Shown here: piece after piece, positions 63,630-64,000 of the stretch | How positions within the stretch are numbered: position 1 is the stretch's first letter | How the letters are laid out: each line of letters starts with the position of its first letter | Source of the DNA: a virus | Virus record (IMG/VR): IMGVR_UViG_3300031758_008397 | Coordinates: 1 to 64,000 of that record | Strand: one strand, 5' to 3' | Length of the DNA: 64,000 bases | Made by a program: the position numbers and the translations under genes | Notes under the pieces: generated by a model | The model's input: the letters and a program-made list of their open reading frames with translations, nothing else | Database searches by the model: none | What the model was told of the DNA's origin: nothing

Positions 63630-64000
63630 ATGAAGACATATTATATGGTTACAGCAAATCTTACCTTCTTTATAAATATAGAAGAAGGTAAGATTCCTTT
63701 TTATCAAGAGTTGGCAGAAAATCTAATGAATAATAGAGGCTTTGGTTCAGATCAATATAACTTTACTATGATTAATAAAAAGAGAAGTCAGGGTATTGAT
63801 CTAACTCAGGCTTATATTAATTTATATTTAGAGTTCTATAATGAATCTGCTTTAGAGATTAGAGTCTATCAAGTAAAAGAAGATACTTCATGGAGTAAAA
63901 AAGGTAGTTGGTGCTTTGAGAATATATTAACTAATATATTTCCAGACAGTTGTGATACATATCAATTTAATGCTTCTAAAGAGAGTGCTTGGAATAGCTT
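63630..64000 (+). CDS. hypothetical protein (cut by window end)
   Basis: The frame starts at ATG 63630 and is open to the window end (123 codons visible). The sequence is aromatic-rich with no recognised family. A perfect 14-bp hairpin lies 27 bases after the start. Confidence 0.55.
   Translation, partial: MKTYYMVTANLTFFINIEEGKIPFYQELAENLMNNRGFGSDQYNFTMINKKRSQGIDLTQAYINLYLEFYNESALEIRVYQVKEDTSWSKKGSWCFENILTNIFPDSCDTYQFNASKESAWNS
63657..63695 (+). promoter_or_regulatory. 14-bp hairpin inside a gene start
   Basis: AATCTTACCTTCTT (63657-63670) pairs perfectly with AAGAAGGTAAGATT (63682-63695) across 11 bases, followed by CCTTTTT. It could end transcripts of the reductase gene, which stops at 63608. 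Confidence 0.75.

Overview
The window is a strongly AT-rich segment of a large tailed-phage genome. Genes are densely packed, commonly with ATGA or TAATG overlaps, and start codons follow A/T-rich leaders such as AATAAATG; the only clear Shine-Dalgarno sequence I see is AGGAG before 15430. Such leaders occur in phages of Bacteroidota and some other hosts, and a small lipoprotein with a lipobox suggests a host with an outer membrane. The host itself cannot be named. UAA, UAG and UGA all end genes, so the code is basically standard. Gene content (rIIA, rIIB, UvsX-like recombinase, Dda-like helicase, class II ribonucleotide reductase) points to a T4-like or jumbo myovirus relative.

Layout. 1-3050: a tRNA fragment, tRNA-Glu, two DUF2442-like genes, a peptide chain release factor 2 gene read through a +1 frameshift at CTT TAG, a coiled-coil gene, and a gene-free stretch that looks like a structured non-coding RNA with its own terminator. 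3050-14800: accessory genes, a COG3541-type nucleotidyltransferase, a NADAR protein, and rIIA and rIIB; the nucleotidyltransferase, rIIA and rIIB are split by four group I introns carrying homing endonuclease genes. 14800-21400: peptidyl-tRNA hydrolase, a Thg1-like enzyme, small membrane proteins, an SPFH/prohibitin-like protein, a YqeY-like protein and regulators. 22200-26200: a MoxR-type AAA ATPase with a metallopeptidase/VWA partner and a small lipoprotein. 26200-36940: fibre and other structural genes, mostly on the minus strand. 37000-53800: the replication and recombination block: UvsX-like protein, family A DNA polymerase (group I intron between His and Asp of motif C), a probable sliding clamp, a UDG-fold protein, a clamp loader, two helicases and a primase. 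54100-57950: two large minus-strand structural genes. 58000-64000: a RuvC-like resolvase, small unknown genes and a class II ribonucleotide reductase with an intein.

The genes fit one strategy: a largely self-sufficient replisome and nucleotide supply, plus an unusual set of translation-related functions (tRNAs, RF2, Pth, Thg1-like, YqeY-like). The most notable signals beyond gene content are the UAG at the RF2 frameshift site, a recurrent series of near-perfect RNA hairpins within about 100 nt after many start codons, the structured RNA at 2659-2964, several short genes interrupted by in-frame stop codons, an inverted repeat over the start of a tail-fibre gene, and a recurrent upstream motif TTAAGTTTG.
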